The notes under the pieces were generated by a model. It was not told the DNA's origin and made no database searches. It saw only the letters and a list, made by a program, of their open reading frames with translations. A program made the translations under genes and the position numbers. Below, piece by piece: positions 8,130 to 16,577 of a stretch of 64,000 nt of DNA (position 1 is its first letter; the number at the start of each line of letters is the position of its first letter). Source of the DNA: CAYSPG01 sp964432885 (GTDB lineage: Bacteria; Bacteroidota; Bacteroidia; AKYH767-A; OLB10); assembly GCA_964432885.1 (NCBI GenBank), contig CAYSPG010000014.1:20019-84018 (forward strand). The letters are read 5' to 3'.

Positions 8130-10616
8130 TTAATTTACCATCGCCCTGTGCTGCGCTTTGTCTTTAATGGTAAAGTCAAGCGGAATTTTTACACGGTCTT
8201 TAAGCAATGCAAATTCAATTACTTCGCTCATGGTAGCAACGTAATGAAATTTTAGTCCTTTCAAGTAATCGGCCTTTATTTCTTTAATGTCTTTTTCGTT
8301 TTCGTTGCTTAATACAATATCGGTAATGCCGGCACGTTTTGCAGCAAGAATTTTTTCTTTTATTCCGCCAACGGGCAGCACTTTTCCACGCAGGGTTATT
8401 TCTCCTGTCATTGCCAACTTTAATTTTACCTTACGCTGCGTAAATGCCGATGCAAGAGAGGTGAGGATTGTTATGCCTGCCGAAGGACCATCTTTTGGAG
8501 TTGCACCTTCGGGCACGTGTATGTGAATATCCCAACGTTCGAACACGCGTGGGTCAATATTAAAATCTTCGGCATGTGCTTTTAAATACGCAAGCGCTAT
8601 AACTGCCGACTCTTTCATCACATCACCTAAGTTTCCTGTAAGTGTAAGTTTTCCCTTTCCTTTACTTAAGCTGGTTTCAATAAATAAAATATCACCACCA
8701 ACACTTGTCCATGCTAACCCGGTTACAACACCTGCAACACTATTGTCAGAAAATTTATCTTTAATAAAAATTGGAGCGCCCAACACTTTCAGCACTTTTT
8801 CTTTATCCACTTTTTTATCGTAGTTCTCTTCTGTGGCAACTTGTTTAGCCGTTGATCTTATAACGGAAGCAAGATTACGCTCTAAATTCCGTACTCCGCT
8901 TTCGCTGGTATAGTGGTCAACTATAAACTCAATAACATTGTTAGGAAACTGAACATCTTTTGGTTTTAAACCATGTGCTTCAATTTGCTTTGGAATTAAA
9001 TGCTTAATTGCAATTTGAATTTTTTCTTCAACCGTATAACCACTGATATCAATTATCTCCATGCGATCGCGCAAGGCAGGCTGTATAGCGCCTATGTTAT
9101 TTGCAGTGGCAATAAACAGCACGTTTGATAAATCATAATCTATCTCCACATAGTTATCGTAAAATGTACTATTCTGTTCAGGGTCTAACACTTCAAGCAA
9201 TGCCGAACTTGGGTCGCCATGAAAATCGTTGGTAAGTTTATCAATCTCATCCAAAACAAAAACAGGATTGGATGATTTTGATTTTTTTAAATTCTGCATG
9301 ATGCGGCCTGGCATGGCACCAATGTATGTTTTACGATGGCCTCTTATTTCAGCTTCATCGCGCAAGCCTCCAAGCGACATGCGTACATATTTACGACCAA
9401 GTGCCCGCGCAACAGATTTACCCAATGAAGTTTTACCTACACCGGGAGGGCCATACAAACACATGATGGGCGATTTCATGTTTTTCTTGAGCTTAATTAC
9501 TGCAAGGTATTCAAGTATGCGCTGTTTCACTTTTTCCAAACCATAATGGTCTTCGTCTAAAATTTGTTGCGCATGTTTAATGTCGTAATTATCATCGGTA
9601 AATTCTCCCCATGGTAATTCAAGAAGTAAATCGAGGTAGTTTAACGTAACAGAGTACTCAGCAGCTGCGGGATTTATTCGTCCCAGTTTATCTATTTCTT
9701 TTTTAAAAACTGCAGCCACTGCCTCCGTCCACTTTTTCTTTTTTGCACGCTCTTTTAACTCGGCCAATTCCTGATCGGGCGTCATCCCTCCTAATTCTTC
9801 CTGTATGGTTTTTAATTGCTGATGCAAAAAATAATCGCGCTGCTGTTTATCCAAATCAACTTTTACCTTGCTTTGAATTTGATTTTTTAATTCCAGCATT
9901 TGCAACTCCTGTGTTAAGTACTCAAGCACTTTTGTTGCGCGAAGTTTAATGTCAACTATCTCAAGCAGCTCTTGTTTTTTTGCAACATCCAGTTGCATGT
10001 TGCTCGAAATAAAGTTTATTAAAAAGCCGGGGCTTTCGATATTGCGAATGGCAAAGGATGCCTCGCTTGGAATTTGAGGTGAATGCTGAATTATCTGGTT
10101 TGAAATATCTTTTAAAGAATCTACCGTTGCCGTAAACTCTTTTTCAGTGGGAGGAGCCATTTGATCATTCAGCGCTTGAACACGGGCTTTTAAATATGGT
10201 TCACTCTGCGTCATTTCCACCAATGAAAACCTGCGTTTGCCTTGAATTATAATGGTGGTGTTTCCATCGGGCATTCGCAGCATTTTTATTACATGCGCTA
10301 CCGTTCCTATTTTATTTAAATCATCAAAGGTTGGGTCTTCAATGTTGGTGTCCTTTTGCGCAACTACACCAATTATTTTATCGCCTTTATAAGCATCTTT
10401 AATAAGTTTAATGGATTTATCGCGGCCAACCGTAATAGGAATTACCACACCCGGAAACAAAACTGTATTACGTAGCGGTAAAATTGACAGCACCTCAGGC
10501 ACTTTCTCCTTGTTAATTTGTTCTTCGTCTTCACTGGATAAAAGAGGAATTAACTCAGGTTCATCGTCTGAAATTCCTCCTATCAGAATAGGATTTTTAT
10601 TTTCGTTTTCGAACAT
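8130..10616 (-). CDS. lon: ATP-dependent serine protease Lon
   Basis: 828 residues. Lon degrades misfolded and regulatory proteins in the cytoplasm. Domains in order: N-terminal substrate-binding LAN domain (about 45-245, beginning LSILPLRNTVLFPGVVIPI), coiled coil, AAA+ module with Walker A GPPGVGKTS and Walker B PVFVLDEIDKL, and C-terminal protease domain with catalytic Ser in PKDGPSAGITI and catalytic Lys in GGIKEKILAAKRAG. The first 40 residues are acidic and not conserved. The gene stands alone between the GlmU-like gene and the hairpin cluster. I saw no CIRCE-type operator upstream. Confidence 0.98.
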   Translation of the reverse strand: MFENENKNPILIGGISDDEPELIPLLSSEDEEQINKEKVPEVLSILPLRNTVLFPGVVIPITVGRDKSIKLIKDAYKGDKIIGVVAQKDTNIEDPTFDDLNKIGTVAHVIKMLRMPDGNTTIIIQGKRRFSLVEMTQSEPYLKARVQALNDQMAPPTEKEFTATVDSLKDISNQIIQHSPQIPSEASFAIRNIESPGFLINFISSNMQLDVAKKQELLEIVDIKLRATKVLEYLTQELQMLELKNQIQSKVKVDLDKQQRDYFLHQQLKTIQEELGGMTPDQELAELKERAKKKKWTEAVAAVFKKEIDKLGRINPAAAEYSVTLNYLDLLLELPWGEFTDDNYDIKHAQQILDEDHYGLEKVKQRILEYLAVIKLKKNMKSPIMCLYGPPGVGKTSLGKSVARALGRKYVRMSLGGLRDEAEIRGHRKTYIGAMPGRIMQNLKKSKSSNPVFVLDEIDKLTNDFHGDPSSALLEVLDPEQNSTFYDNYVEIDYDLSNVLFIATANNIGAIQPALRDRMEIIDISGYTVEEKIQIAIKHLIPKQIEAHGLKPKDVQFPNNVIEFIVDHYTSESGVRNLERNLASVIRSTAKQVATEENYDKKVDKEKVLKVLGAPIFIKDKFSDNSVAGVVTGLAWTSVGGDILFIETSLSKGKGKLTLTGNLGDVMKESAVIALAYLKAHAEDFNIDPRVFERWDIHIHVPEGATPKDGPSAGITILTSLASAFTQRKVKLKLAMTGEITLRGKVLPVGGIKEKILAAKRAGITDIVLSNENEKDIKEIKADYLKGLKFHYVATMSEVIEFALLKDRVKIPLDFTIKDKAQHRAMVN

Positions 10617-10697
10617 GTGATTTGGTCAATTTGTCAGAATAATTTTAAAAATTGTAACAGGTTACTACTTTTCAATAGCCATGCCACTTATTTTTTG

Positions 10698-11882
10698 TCA
10701 CTTCTTTATCTCTAATTTAAAAACTGCGTTAAGAATTTTAGTTTCGATGCTGTTAAACTGTAAACTTCTCCGTTTGTAAACTTCGGTGGCTAATTCTATT
10801 GCCTTTTCAACTTTAAATATTTCAGAATTCTCAAACCCTCCCCATGCAAATGATGGAATAAACTTGGGTGGAAAACCTCCACCAAAAATATTGGAACAAA
10901 CACCCACAACAGTGCCTGTGTTAAACATGGTGTTGATGCCTGCCTTGCTATGGTCGCCCATCATTAGCCCACAAAACTGCAATCCTGTACCTGTTTGCTT
11001 TTGATTTGCATAACTGTGCACCTTTACCTCGCCATAGTTGTTTTTAAGATTGGAGTTATTGGTATCAGCACCCAAATTGCACCACTCTGCAATAACAGAA
11101 TTTCCTAAAAAACCATCGTGCGCTTTGTTTGAATATCCGAATAGTACCGAGTTGCTAACCTCTCCTCCTACTTTGCAATGAGGGCCTATGGTGGTGGCGC
11201 CATAAACTTTGGCTCCCATTTTTAGTGCCGCATGTTCGCCTAATGAAAACGGGCCGCGAACCATGGCACCCTCCATTACTTCAGCATCTTTACCAATATA
11301 TACGGGGCCTGTTTTGCAATTTATAACCGAACACTCAACCACGGCACCTTCGTCTAAAAAAATCAGCGATGCATCGCCTACAATTTTATTTGTTGCGCTT
11401 ACTGCCTTTGATTTTTTTCCTTTCGTTAACAGTTTAAAGTCTTCGCGAATAGCAAAATCGTTTTTAGAAAAAATATCCCAGGGGAAGGAAATGGTTTGTG
11501 GTTTGGTGTTTATAGTTTGCAGTTTACAGTTTGCAGTTTGCAGTTTAATGTCGGTTGCCGAAGAAATTTTCTCACTGGTGTGGGCAGCAATTAATTTATC
11601 CTCAAAGACCAGCTTTTCGTTGGGTTTAAGATTTTTTATTTCGTTCCACAATTCTTCTGTTGCAATTACATTACCGGCAATTAAAATATTGGAATCGCGT
11701 GAAGTTAATGGGTACTTTTCCGACAAGTAGTCTTCGGTTTTATAAAAACATTTCAGGCCCGAAAGCAATTCCCACTTTTCCCGTAAGGTTAGTATGCCAC
11801 AACGTATTTCGGCAACGGGACGAAAAAAAGTAAAGGGGAGAAGTTCGGCCCTGTTTACGTCAAATAGAATAATTGAAGACAT
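10698..11882 (-). CDS. GlmU-like sugar nucleotidyltransferase/acetyltransferase (TIGR03991 type)
   Basis: 394 residues. The N-terminus (ILFDVNRAELLPFTFFRPV) and the C-terminal hexapeptide-repeat beta-helix (GAMVRGPFSLGEHAALKMG, GATTIGPHCKVGGEVSNS) match the Bacteroidota alternative GlmU family. These are thought to make UDP-N-acetylglucosamine for cell wall and LPS, although the N-terminal domain lacks a classical GlmU pyrophosphorylase signature. Residues about 111-131 are an in-frame 7-residue repeat (KLQTANC, KLQTINT, KPQTISF) encoded by a 7-bp tandem DNA array at 11492-11548. The repeat falls between the two domains, probably in a tolerant loop. Another array sits immediately upstream of the ATG. 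Confidence 0.85.
   Translation of the reverse strand: MSSIILFDVNRAELLPFTFFRPVAEIRCGILTLREKWELLSGLKCFYKTEDYLSEKYPLTSRDSNILIAGNVIATEELWNEIKNLKPNEKLVFEDKLIAAHTSEKISSATDIKLQTANCKLQTINTKPQTISFPWDIFSKNDFAIREDFKLLTKGKKSKAVSATNKIVGDASLIFLDEGAVVECSVINCKTGPVYIGKDAEVMEGAMVRGPFSLGEHAALKMGAKVYGATTIGPHCKVGGEVSNSVLFGYSNKAHDGFLGNSVIAEWCNLGADTNNSNLKNNYGEVKVHSYANQKQTGTGLQFCGLMMGDHSKAGINTMFNTGTVVGVCSNIFGGGFPPKFIPSFAWGGFENSEIFKVEKAIELATEVYKRRSLQFNSIETKILNAVFKLEIKK
11492..11548. repeat. 7-bp tandem array inside the GlmU-like coding region
   Basis: About eight degenerate copies of a 7-bp unit, GTTTGCA on the plus strand, in register. Because 3 x 7 bp = 7 codons, it is read as a heptad peptide repeat without a stop codon in the CAAAC orientation. 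Confidence 0.85.
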
Positions 11883-11888
11883 AAAAAC

Positions 11889-11911
11889 TGTTTGATGTTT
11901 GATGTTTGCAG
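11889..11911. repeat. Short 7-bp array upstream of the GlmU-like gene
   Basis: Three copies of TTTGATG/TTTGCAG lie 7 bp upstream of the ATG at 11882. This places the repeat in the mRNA leader, as for serC and the 4598 gene. Confidence 0.7.
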
Positions 11912-11948
11912 TTAAATGAAACTGTTAAATCGGTTTCAAAATTAAATC

Positions 11949-11980
11949 AAAAAAAAAGTCCCTTAATGAAAAGGGACTTT
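11949..11980 (-). terminator. Intrinsic terminator of rpmE2
   Basis: A perfect 10-bp stem AAAGTCCCTT (11955-11964) / AAGGGACTTT (11971-11980) with a 6-nt loop is followed on the minus strand by a run of T. It lies 23 bp downstream of the rpmE2 stop. Confidence 0.9.
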
Positions 11981-12002
11981 AATAACGGTAAAAATACAGT
12001 TT

Positions 12003-12281
12003 TTATTTTTCTTCAGTGTTTGCCGATTTTTTTGTTGCCTTAGCATAGCGGTTGCGGAATTTATCCACACGACCTGCTGTATCAACAAGTTTCATTTTGC
12101 CGGTATAAAAAGGGTGGCTCATGTTTGAAATCTCCAGTTTTATTAACGGGTATTCATTTCCGTCTTCCCATTTGATTTTTTCTTTGCTTTCGGCTGTTGA
12201 TTTGCTTAAAAAAGCATAGTCGCACGAAATGTCTTTAAACACTACCATACGGTAATTTTTTGGATGGATATCAGCTTTCAT
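12003..12281 (-). CDS. rpmE2: 50S ribosomal protein L31, type B
   Basis: 92 residues. It starts MKADIHPKNYRMVVFKDIS and contains HPFYTGKMKLVDTAGRVDKF, both diagnostic of L31. It lacks the CxxC zinc-binding pair of type A L31, so it is the zinc-independent form found in Bacteroidota. The C-terminal tail (KATKKSANTEEK) is a short charged extension. It is monocistronic, with its own TAnnTTTG box at 12320-12327 and a strong terminator. Confidence 0.97.
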   Translation of the reverse strand: MKADIHPKNYRMVVFKDISCDYAFLSKSTAESKEKIKWEDGNEYPLIKLEISNMSHPFYTGKMKLVDTAGRVDKFRNRYAKATKKSANTEEK

Positions 12282-12319
12282 TGTATTATATAATTATCTG
12301 TTTTTATGAATTGGGAGCG

Positions 12320-12327
12320 CAAAAGTA
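12320..12327 (-). promoter_or_regulatory. TAnnTTTG -7 promoter box for rpmE2
   Basis: TACTTTTG on the minus strand, 38 nt before the ATG at 12281, with an ATTG about 20 bp further upstream as a weak -33 box. Confidence 0.55.
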
Positions 12328-12358
12328 AAACAATTTTTGATTTTAACAAGGGGTATCA

Positions 12359-12495
12359 ACGAATAACGAATTTATACGAATATGCGAATGTGGAGTCTGT
12401 TAATTACTCATTGCCTGTTCCAATACTTTTTAAATCATTTCATCGTTTACATCTCTGTCGTTCTATTGGTATATTCGTATAAATTCGTTATTCGT
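12359..12495. repeat. 25-bp perfect inverted repeat, 137 bp overall
   Basis: The left arm 12359-12383 (ACGAATAACGAATTTATACG...) is exactly matched in reverse complement by 12471-12495, with 87 bp between. The arms contain CGAAT pentamers spaced 7-10 bp apart. The element ends just before the promoter of the next gene. It may be a small MITE-like element or two copies of a CGAAT-type short repeat in opposite orientation. No coding capacity lies between the arms. Confidence 0.8.
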
Positions 12496-12507
12496 GGATG
12501 TTTAACT

Positions 12508-12515
12508 TAAATTTG
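12508..12515 (+). promoter_or_regulatory. TAnnTTTG -7 promoter box of the beta-helix lipoprotein gene
   Basis: TAAATTTG ends 5 nt before the ATG at 12521, so the transcript would be leaderless or nearly so. Confidence 0.45.
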
Positions 12516-12520
12516 CCCAC

Positions 12521-14011
12521 ATGAGATTAAATGATTTTGTTAAAGTAGTTCTTATCCTCCTTACGTTTATTGTTATCAGTTGTAAAAAAGATTCGGTGCT
12601 TACCGATTCATCGGCAAGGCTTGATTTTTCGGAAGACACTATTTTGTTTGATACCGTTTTTACCTCGGTGGGTTCTACTACACAATATTTATTGGTTTAT
12701 AATAACAACAACCAGCCTGTAAATATTTCAAGGATATGGCTGGCAAAAGGCGGATCGTCTTATTACCGCATTAATGTAAACGGCCTGCCCGGCAATTCGT
12801 TTAACGATATTGAAATTAGAGCCAAAGACAGCCTGTGGATTTTTATTGAAGTTACCATTGACCCTAACCCAAATGCCAACACTCCTTTTTTGGTTACCGA
12901 CTCTATTTTGTTTGAGTTAAACGGAAACATACAGGATGTTGATTTGGTTGCATTTGGGCAGGATGCGCATTTTATTGTTCCCGACAAGGCCATAAAGTTT
13001 GAAGACGGCAGCGGATTTCCTTATTCCATTGTTGGTGGTAATAATGTAACATGCGGCACGGTGGTTGAGTGGGACAGCATTAAACCTTATGTGGTGTATG
13101 GCTATGCCGTGGTTGACAGTTGCACCACTTTAAAAATTAAAGAAGGAACAAAAATTTATTTCTTTAACAATTCGGGTTTGTGGATTTACCGCTACGGAAA
13201 TTTGCAGGTTGAAGGAACCAAAGACCATCCGGTAACTTTTCAGGGAACGCGGCTTGAGCAAACGTACACCGATGTGCCCAACCAATGGGACAGAATTTGG
13301 ATAAACGAGCAAGGAAGTAATTCAATTAACTATGCCGTAGTAAAAAACAGTTTTATAGGCATACAAGCCGAAGACACCTGGAATGAAACCTATAACCCAC
13401 TTAACGAACCATCTAACTTAAAACTTACCAATACCATAATTAAAAACAACAGCATTGGCCTTTATGCCAAAACATTTAAAATTGATATGGACAATTGTGT
13501 GGTGGCAAACAGCGGCAGCTATTGCACAGCCGTAACGCAAGGTGGAGATTATACTTTCAGGCAAAACACATTTGCAAATTATTGGAGGTACGAGCAGCGA
13601 AGCACTCCAACATTTTTTATGAATGACTTTATTAGCGATGGTGTAAACAACATTCACATTCCATTGGAGGCGCACATCAGCAATTCTATTATTTACGGCA
13701 ACACCGATAATGAAATTGAAATTGATTTGGTTGACTCGGCCAATGATGTGTATGATTTTAAAAACTGCCTGTTTAAGGTTGACGAAACCGTAACCAACAT
13801 CAGCAACAGCCATTTTATAAATGCGCTTAAAAACTTAGACCCTCAGTTTGAAAACACAAATGAAAACGATTATCATTTTTCAGATTCATCGCCATGCGTG
13901 GATGCGGGCGATGCAGTGCTGATTCAAACGCCACCTATTTTAAAAGATTTGGATGGAGAAGACCGGGTTAAAGGAACAAACCCTGATTTGGGTGCTTACG
14001 AAAAACAATAA
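12521..14011 (+). CDS. Lipoprotein with predicted right-handed beta-helix
   Basis: 496 residues. The lipoprotein signal peptide ends FIVISCKKD (lipidated Cys at about 21), so it is probably anchored in the outer membrane or periplasm. Residues about 30-165 form a beta-sandwich-like region (DTILFDTVFTSVGSTTQYLL) seen in Bacteroidota surface proteins. Residues about 200-450 are Asn-rich with a regular pattern (GNLQVEGTKDHPVTFQGTRL, LTNTIIKNNSIGLYAK) typical of parallel right-handed beta-helices. The last 30 residues (DLDGEDRVKGTNPDLGAYE) match the common end of such proteins. Function is unknown; carbohydrate binding or cleavage is possible but no catalytic residues can be named. Confidence 0.85.
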   Translation: MRLNDFVKVVLILLTFIVISCKKDSVLTDSSARLDFSEDTILFDTVFTSVGSTTQYLLVYNNNNQPVNISRIWLAKGGSSYYRINVNGLPGNSFNDIEIRAKDSLWIFIEVTIDPNPNANTPFLVTDSILFELNGNIQDVDLVAFGQDAHFIVPDKAIKFEDGSGFPYSIVGGNNVTCGTVVEWDSIKPYVVYGYAVVDSCTTLKIKEGTKIYFFNNSGLWIYRYGNLQVEGTKDHPVTFQGTRLEQTYTDVPNQWDRIWINEQGSNSINYAVVKNSFIGIQAEDTWNETYNPLNEPSNLKLTNTIIKNNSIGLYAKTFKIDMDNCVVANSGSYCTAVTQGGDYTFRQNTFANYWRYEQRSTPTFFMNDFISDGVNNIHIPLEAHISNSIIYGNTDNEIEIDLVDSANDVYDFKNCLFKVDETVTNISNSHFINALKNLDPQFENTNENDYHFSDSSPCVDAGDAVLIQTPPILKDLDGEDRVKGTNPDLGAYEKQ

Positions 14012-14012
14012 A

Positions 14013-15074
14013 TTATCCTTCAATCAAAAACTTCATGGTATCAACCCCATCGGCATAATCGCTTATGAAAGGGCACTGAGCCTTGCCAAAATTTATTTCA
14101 CTGCCAAGGATTTTTTCGTTTGAAACAATGCATTGAATTTTTTCCGCATTCGGGGCAAGCAAATCCTTTAAACTTTGCTTATCATCATAAAACTGATAAT
14201 GCAAAACCGAAACAGGCGATGTAAAAGCGGCATCCTCTTTTACAATTACAAAGTTGTTGGTGAGGTATGGGATTTCCTCAAGCAAAAAAAGCGCATTGTG
14301 GTAATCGTAATTGTTCATGTACTTGTTGTGCTCCATCATTTCTTTTCCAAAAGGCTCAATACTTTCAAAAAAAGTGTTGAACACATACCCTTTCGGGACA
14401 AAAACTTTTGAAATATTGCGACAGCCCAATCCAAAGTATGCAAACATATCTTCGCCTAAATTTTTTAAGTCCTCCTTGGTTTCATTTCCGGTAAGCACAG
14501 CAACACCGTTTCGGTTTTTACGAATGATGTGCGGAATGTTTTTAAAATAATATTCGAAATGCCGGGCTGTATTATTAGAACCGGTGGCAATAACTGCATC
14601 AACATCCCCATCTGCCGACCGGGCAGGTTTAATTTTATCAGCAAAAAAAATCTTTGACTTAAACCCAGATTCTATTTCCATTAAAAGTTCGGCAACAAAT
14701 TTCATGAGCACTGCATCATCACTCGAAAGTTTTAAATGCAAATTATGTCCGCTTACAAGCACACACATCAAATCGTGAAAACCAACACAGGGAATGTTGC
14801 CTGCGCTGACAACACCAACTGTTTTCGGTTTACTGTTTTCTGTTTTCAGTTGTGGATAATTAGAAATCCATTGCTTCAAATCATTTTCATTCAGCATTGC
14901 TGAGATGGCTTTTAATGCTTTAATCTGATTAGGAATTATAAACCACTTATTGGCAACATTTGCCTGGCGCAGAACAGAAAAAAACTTTTCTTCCTTCTCA
15001 AAATTATCAATAAGGAAACTTATTTTATTGCCAAGCGTAACAAAAGCATCAATTCTTCTTTCTAAATTTATCAT
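14013..15074 (-). CDS. Acyl-CoA reductase, LuxC/aldehyde dehydrogenase family
   Basis: 353 residues. The fold is the aldehyde dehydrogenase-like LuxC type: VGVVSAGNIPCVGFHDLMCV (nucleotide-binding part), AVIATGSNNTARHFEYYF, and the catalytic Cys in FAYFGLGCRNISKVFVP. It would reduce an acyl-CoA to an aldehyde with NADPH; the chain length cannot be told. It is divergent from a 2[4Fe-4S] ferredoxin, an association I recall in many Bacteroidota next to serC. Residues around 78-86 (QLKTENSKPKT) are encoded by a 7-bp array at 14821-14855, another in-frame repeat insertion. It ends 2 bp from the convergent lipoprotein gene. Confidence 0.88.
   Translation of the reverse strand: MINLERRIDAFVTLGNKISFLIDNFEKEEKFFSVLRQANVANKWFIIPNQIKALKAISAMLNENDLKQWISNYPQLKTENSKPKTVGVVSAGNIPCVGFHDLMCVLVSGHNLHLKLSSDDAVLMKFVAELLMEIESGFKSKIFFADKIKPARSADGDVDAVIATGSNNTARHFEYYFKNIPHIIRKNRNGVAVLTGNETKEDLKNLGEDMFAYFGLGCRNISKVFVPKGYVFNTFFESIEPFGKEMMEHNKYMNNYDYHNALFLLEEIPYLTNNFVIVKEDAAFTSPVSVLHYQFYDDKQSLKDLLAPNAEKIQCIVSNEKILGSEINFGKAQCPFISDYADGVDTMKFLIEG
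14821..14855. repeat. 7-bp array inside the acyl-CoA reductase gene
   Basis: TTTTCGG, TTTACTG, TTTTCTG, TTTTCAG, TTGTGGA in 7-bp register, encoding the Lys/Gln/Thr-rich stretch QLKTENSKPKT. It is more degenerate than the intergenic arrays. Confidence 0.6.
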
Positions 15075-15104
15075 AAAACAACTTTAAAATAAACATCTCG
15101 TTTT

Positions 15105-15138
15105 AAAGCCTCCCCTTCGGGGAGATTGGTGGGGCTTT
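15105..15138. repeat. Palindromic interspersed element (CCTCCCC...GGGG)
   Basis: AAAGCCTCCCCTTCGGGGAG followed by ATTGGTGGGGCTTT is an imperfect palindrome with an inner CTCCCC-TTCG-GGGGAG hairpin and outer AAAGCC/GGGGCTTT pairing. It lies between the divergent acyl-CoA reductase and ferredoxin genes, just upstream of the ferredoxin promoter. I recall similar elements scattered in Bacteroidota genomes; only one copy is in this window. Confidence 0.6.
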
Positions 15139-15150
15139 CAAACTTATTTC

Positions 15151-15158
15151 TATATTTG
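15151..15158 (+). promoter_or_regulatory. TAnnTTTG -7 promoter box for the ferredoxin gene
   Basis: TATATTTG, 28 nt before the ATG at 15187. This is a strong match to the Bacteroidota -7 consensus in an intergenic divergent region. Confidence 0.6.
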
Positions 15159-15186
15159 CGAACAACATAAATAACAGCACAAAACT

Positions 15187-15534
15187 ATGGCAATAAAGAT
15201 TACTGACGAATGTATAAACTGCGGAGCCTGCGAGCCCGAGTGTCCAAACAACGCAATTTACGAAGGTGGTGCCGAGTGGCGCTTTTCTGACGGAACCAGC
15301 GTAAAAGGAATGTTTAAAAAATTAGACGGTTCCGAAGTGGACGGAAACGCTCCACAACCACCTGTTGCAATGGATCGTTATTATATAGTTACCGATAAAT
15401 GTACCGAATGTGTTGGCTTTCATGACGAACCGCAGTGCGCATCGGTTTGCCCTGTTGACTGCTGTGTGGATGACGAAGATTACCGTGAATCAAAAGAAAC
15501 CTTGCTTGGCAAAAAAACAAGCATGCACGGCTAA
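15187..15534 (+). CDS. 2[4Fe-4S] ferredoxin (dicluster)
   Basis: 115 residues. The N-terminal CINCGACEPECPNNAIY supplies CxxCxxCxxxCP and the second site is CTECVGFHDEPQCASVCPVD, with eight extra residues between the second and third cysteines as in the long-loop (Alvin/Chromatium) ferredoxins. It is a soluble electron carrier. About 45 residues between the clusters (EWRFSDGTSVKGMFKKLDG...) are typical of the Bacteroidota form. The divergent acyl-CoA reductase suggests a linked redox role, but its partner is not known. The gene is followed by inverted 7-bp arrays. Confidence 0.95.
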   Translation: MAIKITDECINCGACEPECPNNAIYEGGAEWRFSDGTSVKGMFKKLDGSEVDGNAPQPPVAMDRYYIVTDKCTECVGFHDEPQCASVCPVDCCVDDEDYRESKETLLGKKTSMHG

Positions 15535-15541
15535 ACAATAA

Positions 15542-15648
15542 AAGTTTGAAGTTTGTGGTTTGAGGTTTGAGGTTGTATTACTTCAAACCTCAAATTTTTT
15601 AAGCGATATGCCAACATCAAACCACTAACTTCAAACATCAAACAAAAC
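15542..15648. repeat. Opposed 7-bp arrays between ferredoxin and the next gene
   Basis: GTTTGAA/GTTTGTG/GTTTGAG units on the plus strand (15543-15573) are followed by the reverse orientation (TTCAAACCTCAAA at 15583-15595, then CATCAAACCACTAACTTCAAACATCAAAC at 15616-15644, in 7-bp steps). The opposed arms can fold into a hairpin followed by TTTTTT, which may serve as a terminator for the ferredoxin gene. Confidence 0.75.
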
Positions 15649-16542
15649 ATGATGAAAAGCATTCTTTCTTTTGTATTCGTTCTGTCGTTGGGTATTTCGT
15701 CAGCCCAAAGCGTAATTAATTTGTCCGAAATTAAAATGCTTTCTGATTCGGTAGTTAAAGGCAGAAGCGATTCGGTAAAGCACAGTTGCAATGAACGGTT
15801 GCTTTTACTAATGGACTCCGTTCTTCAAAATCCACAATCGTTTAAAACAAGTTTCGATTCGGCAAAAAGCATTTCGGTACTTACATCACCCGACAAGGCT
15901 TTTAGATTTTACCAATGGGTAATGCCTGTGTTTGAAACCGGCACCTATAAATTTTTTGGCTACTTGCAGGTGTATAATGCAAAAAAGAAATTGGTAACCA
16001 ACTACAAACTTACCGAAGGTTTGTGGGAAAAAGAAAGTGCCGTGCTGCAGCAACTAAATGCGGCTAACTGGTTTGGCGCTGTTTACTATACCATTATACC
16101 GGGCAGGGCAAACGGAAAAAAAATTTACACATTACTTGGCTGGCGTGGTAATAACACCAAAACAACCATGAAACTAATTGATGTTTTATCGTTTGAAGAA
16201 GATGCTCCAATATTTGGGATGAAACTGTTTTTGTCAGAAGGTAAAATGTTGCCTATGGGTTCATCAGCTAAAAGCTATAGAATTATTTTCGAATACAATG
16301 CAACAGCAACCATGAGCCTGAAATATTACAAGCGCAAAAAACAAATTGTGTTTGACCATATTGTTCCGGCCAAATCATCACAAAAAGGAATGGAAGAATT
16401 TTACGGCCCTGATTTTACATTAGATGCCTTTGTTTGGAAAAAAGCCAAGTGGAACGGAAAACCGAATATTGAAATGCGAAATCAGAATAATACGGATGGT
16501 AACAAGAATGCAAAACTTGTTAAGGATTCGGATTTGAAATGA
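15649..16542 (+). CDS. Conserved secreted protein of unknown function
   Basis: 297 residues from ATG 15649; the next codon is also ATG. The signal peptide is MKSILSFVFVLSLGISSAQS. The mature part has aromatic/beta motifs (FRFYQWVMPVFETGTYKFFG, IIPGRANGKKIYTLLGWRGN, YRIIFEYNATATMSLKYYKR, DHIVPAKSSQ) of a family I recall only from Bacteroidota as uncharacterised. The C-terminus is Asn/Lys-rich. It lies between arrays of the 7-bp repeat, downstream of the ferredoxin. It is likely periplasmic; no enzymatic motif was seen. Confidence 0.8.
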   Translation: MMKSILSFVFVLSLGISSAQSVINLSEIKMLSDSVVKGRSDSVKHSCNERLLLLMDSVLQNPQSFKTSFDSAKSISVLTSPDKAFRFYQWVMPVFETGTYKFFGYLQVYNAKKKLVTNYKLTEGLWEKESAVLQQLNAANWFGAVYYTIIPGRANGKKIYTLLGWRGNNTKTTMKLIDVLSFEEDAPIFGMKLFLSEGKMLPMGSSAKSYRIIFEYNATATMSLKYYKRKKQIVFDHIVPAKSSQKGMEEFYGPDFTLDAFVWKKAKWNGKPNIEMRNQNNTDGNKNAKLVKDSDLK

Positions 16543-16543
16543 T

Positions 16544-16571
16544 ATGTTTGTGGTTTGTTGTTTGATGTTTG
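16544..16571. repeat. 7-bp array before the four-helix-bundle gene
   Basis: Four TTTG-led units (TTTGTGG, TTTGTTG, TTTGATG, TTTGAAA) in 7-bp register end 7 bp before the ATG at 16578. Confidence 0.75.
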
Positions 16572-16577
16572 AAAAAA

